Assembly (NCBI RefSeq): GCF_900157385.1 | Contig: NZ_LT717701.1 | Span: 1,275,772 to 1,339,771, forward strand | Source of the DNA: Mycobacterium terramassiliense | GTDB lineage: Bacteria > Actinomycetota > Actinomycetes > Mycobacteriales > Mycobacteriaceae | Direction: 5' to 3' | DNA length: 64,000 bases | Shown: positions 63,001 through 64,000 of the stretch, one piece after another | Numbering within the stretch: the first letter of the stretch is position 1 | How the letters are laid out: every line of letters starts with the position of its first letter | Translations under genes and position numbers: made by a program | Notes under the pieces: generated by a model | Database searches by the model: none | What the model was told of the DNA's origin: nothing | The model's input: the letters and a program-made list of their open reading frames with translations, nothing else

Positions 63001-63941
63001 TGATCGGCGCCGAGCGTGGCGACATGACCCGCAAGGTGAGCAAGCTGGCCTCCGATATCGAATGGGCCGAGTCCGCGGGTCTGGACACCGCGTGGATGCC
63101 GCAGGTGCCCGACGACTTCGACTGCCTGACGATGGTGTCGCTGATGGCCGCGCACAGCTCGCGCATCGAGCTCGGCACCGCGGTGGTTCCGCTACAGGCC
63201 CAGCATCCGATTGCCCTTGCCCGCCAAGCGCTCTCGACCCATGCGGTGGCCGGCGGACGGTTGGCGCTGGGCGTCGGACCGTCGCACCATTGGATCATCC
63301 GCGACATGCTCGGCCTGTCGTATGAGAAGCCGGCGGCCTACACCCGTGACTACCTGCAGGTGCTCAACGCCGCCATCGCCGGACCGGGACCGGTTGACGT
63401 CGAAAACGATTCGTTCGCGGTGCACAATCCGTTGGCGATCGGGGCCGACACTCCGATGCCGGTGCTGGTCGCCGCCCTGGGGCCGGTGATGTTGCAGCTT
63501 GCCGGCGAACTCGCCGACGGCACCGTGTTGTGGATGGCCGACGAGCGCGCGATCGGTGACCACATCGCGCCGAAGATCACCAAGGCCGCCGCGGACGCCG
63601 GTCGCCCCGCACCGCGGATCGTCGCGGGCATCCCCGTATGCCTGTGTGCGCCCGCGGAGGTCGACCAGGCCAGACAGCGGGCCAACCGCATCCTGGGCGA
63701 GGCCGAGGTGTCTCCCAACTATCAGCGCCTGCTGGAACGCGGCGACGCCCGCGACGTCGGCGACCTGTGCGCGGCCGGCGACGAGGGGGCCATCCTGGCC
63801 CGGATGCGCCGCTTCGCCGACGCCGGTGTGACCGACCTGTCGGTGCGGCTGCTGCCGATCGGCGACAACCGGGACGAGTTGGTCGCCTCCAAGCGCCGCA
63901 CCCGCGAAATGATCGCCTCCCTCGCGGCGGAATTGCGTTGA
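62985..63941 (+). CDS. LLM-class F420-dependent oxidoreductase
   Basis: 318 residues, GTG 62985 with AAGGAAA upstream. Luciferase-like TIM barrel: MRVGVMIGAERGDMTRKVSKLASDIEWAES, LGVGPSHHWIIRDMLGLSYEKPAAYTRDYLQ (substrate/cofactor region), MPVLVAALGPVMLQLAGELADG. Probably uses F420 in a CoA-ester or lipid pathway with its neighbours. Overlaps the next gene by 4 bp. Confidence 0.92.
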   Translation: MRVGVMIGAERGDMTRKVSKLASDIEWAESAGLDTAWMPQVPDDFDCLTMVSLMAAHSSRIELGTAVVPLQAQHPIALARQALSTHAVAGGRLALGVGPSHHWIIRDMLGLSYEKPAAYTRDYLQVLNAAIAGPGPVDVENDSFAVHNPLAIGADTPMPVLVAALGPVMLQLAGELADGTVLWMADERAIGDHIAPKITKAAADAGRPAPRIVAGIPVCLCAPAEVDQARQRANRILGEAEVSPNYQRLLERGDARDVGDLCAAGDEGAILARMRRFADAGVTDLSVRLLPIGDNRDELVASKRRTREMIASLAAELR

Positions 63942-64000
63942 CTCCGAGCCACATCGGGCCGCTCGCGGGGATACGCATCCTCGAGGTCGGCACCATGCTG
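63938..64000 (+). CDS. CaiB/BaiF-type CoA transferase, N terminus only (cut by window edge)
   Basis: 21 codons from TTG 63938: MTPSHIGPLAGIRILEVGTML, the typical N terminus of family III CoA transferases. It overlaps the previous stop by 4 bp. Together with the mutase and the LLM oxidoreductase it suggests a CoA-ester catabolic operon. Confidence 0.75.
   Translation, partial: MTPSHIGPLAGIRILEVGTML

Overview
The window is high-GC actinobacterial DNA, almost certainly from a slow-growing Mycobacterium. Supporting signs are a PE-PPE domain protein, a CadI close to the M. tuberculosis type, DUF5994 proteins, GAF-ANTAR regulators, a WS/DGAT-like acyltransferase, many GTG/TTG starts and a leaderless-looking promoter. 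It falls into two parts, divided by a 47-bp 3' fragment of tRNA-Phe at 35670-35716. Everything to the left looks like an integrated conjugative or mobilisable element whose other end lies outside the window. Everything to the right looks chromosomal.

Left part, mobile and accessory (1-35716). (a) 1-4067 is an arsenic/metal locus (ACR3 pump, cadI, arsR). arsR is split by a complete 2609-bp IS21-family element with a 5-bp target duplication. Removing the IS and one target copy restores a 119-residue ArsR. (b) 4272-15800 is an 11.5-kb composite unit. An imperfect 37-bp direct repeat occurs at 4297, 11274 and 12472, and a related terminal sequence at 4272 recurs at 15747. The repeats delimit three segments: IetAS-like defence genes (AAA ATPase plus subtilase) divergent from a five-gene sigma-factor-like operon; a single UPF0489 gene; and a recombinase module (tyrosine recombinase, XRE regulator, zinc-ribbon recombinase-like protein). 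The last of these genes is frameshifted by an exact 10-bp tandem duplication. (c) 16528-22550 is a type II CBASS operon (CD-NTase, E2-E1 Cap2, JAB Cap3, SAVED effector) preceded by a DUF3892 gene and a MerR-like regulator. (d) 22614-31126 is a plasmid/ICE backbone: a frameshifted DUF4192 gene, an HNH protein, an HTH protein and a 1924-residue MobF relaxase-helicase. (e) 31248-35269 is a cluster of stability and defence genes: an MbcA/ParS-type antitoxin, a VbhA-like antitoxin, a HEPN-like plus PD-(D/E)XK nuclease pair, and a convergent HigB/HigA-like pair.

Right part, chromosome (35717-64000). A methyl-cycle cluster (gcvH, metK, a methyltransferase, metF-like, ahcY on the minus strand; adoK on the plus strand) contains the enzymes to make SAM, use it, and recycle SAH and adenosine. 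Hairpin-forming leaders precede several of its genes. Then come a PAS protein, three GAF-ANTAR proteins, a fatty-acyl-AMP/CoA ligase, three DUF5994 proteins, a transglutaminase-like protein, a WS/DGAT-like protein that has lost its HH motif, a PE-PPE protein, a CocE hydrolase divergent from a TetR regulator, a VanX-like dipeptidase, a methyltransferase, a split B12-dependent acyl-CoA mutase, an LLM-class oxidoreductase and the start of a CaiB-type CoA transferase.

The strongest leads are the repeat-delimited cassette arrangement at 4.3-15.8 kb with the uncharacterised sigma-like operon inside it, the defence-rich tRNA-Phe element as a whole, and the structured leaders of the methyl-cycle genes.
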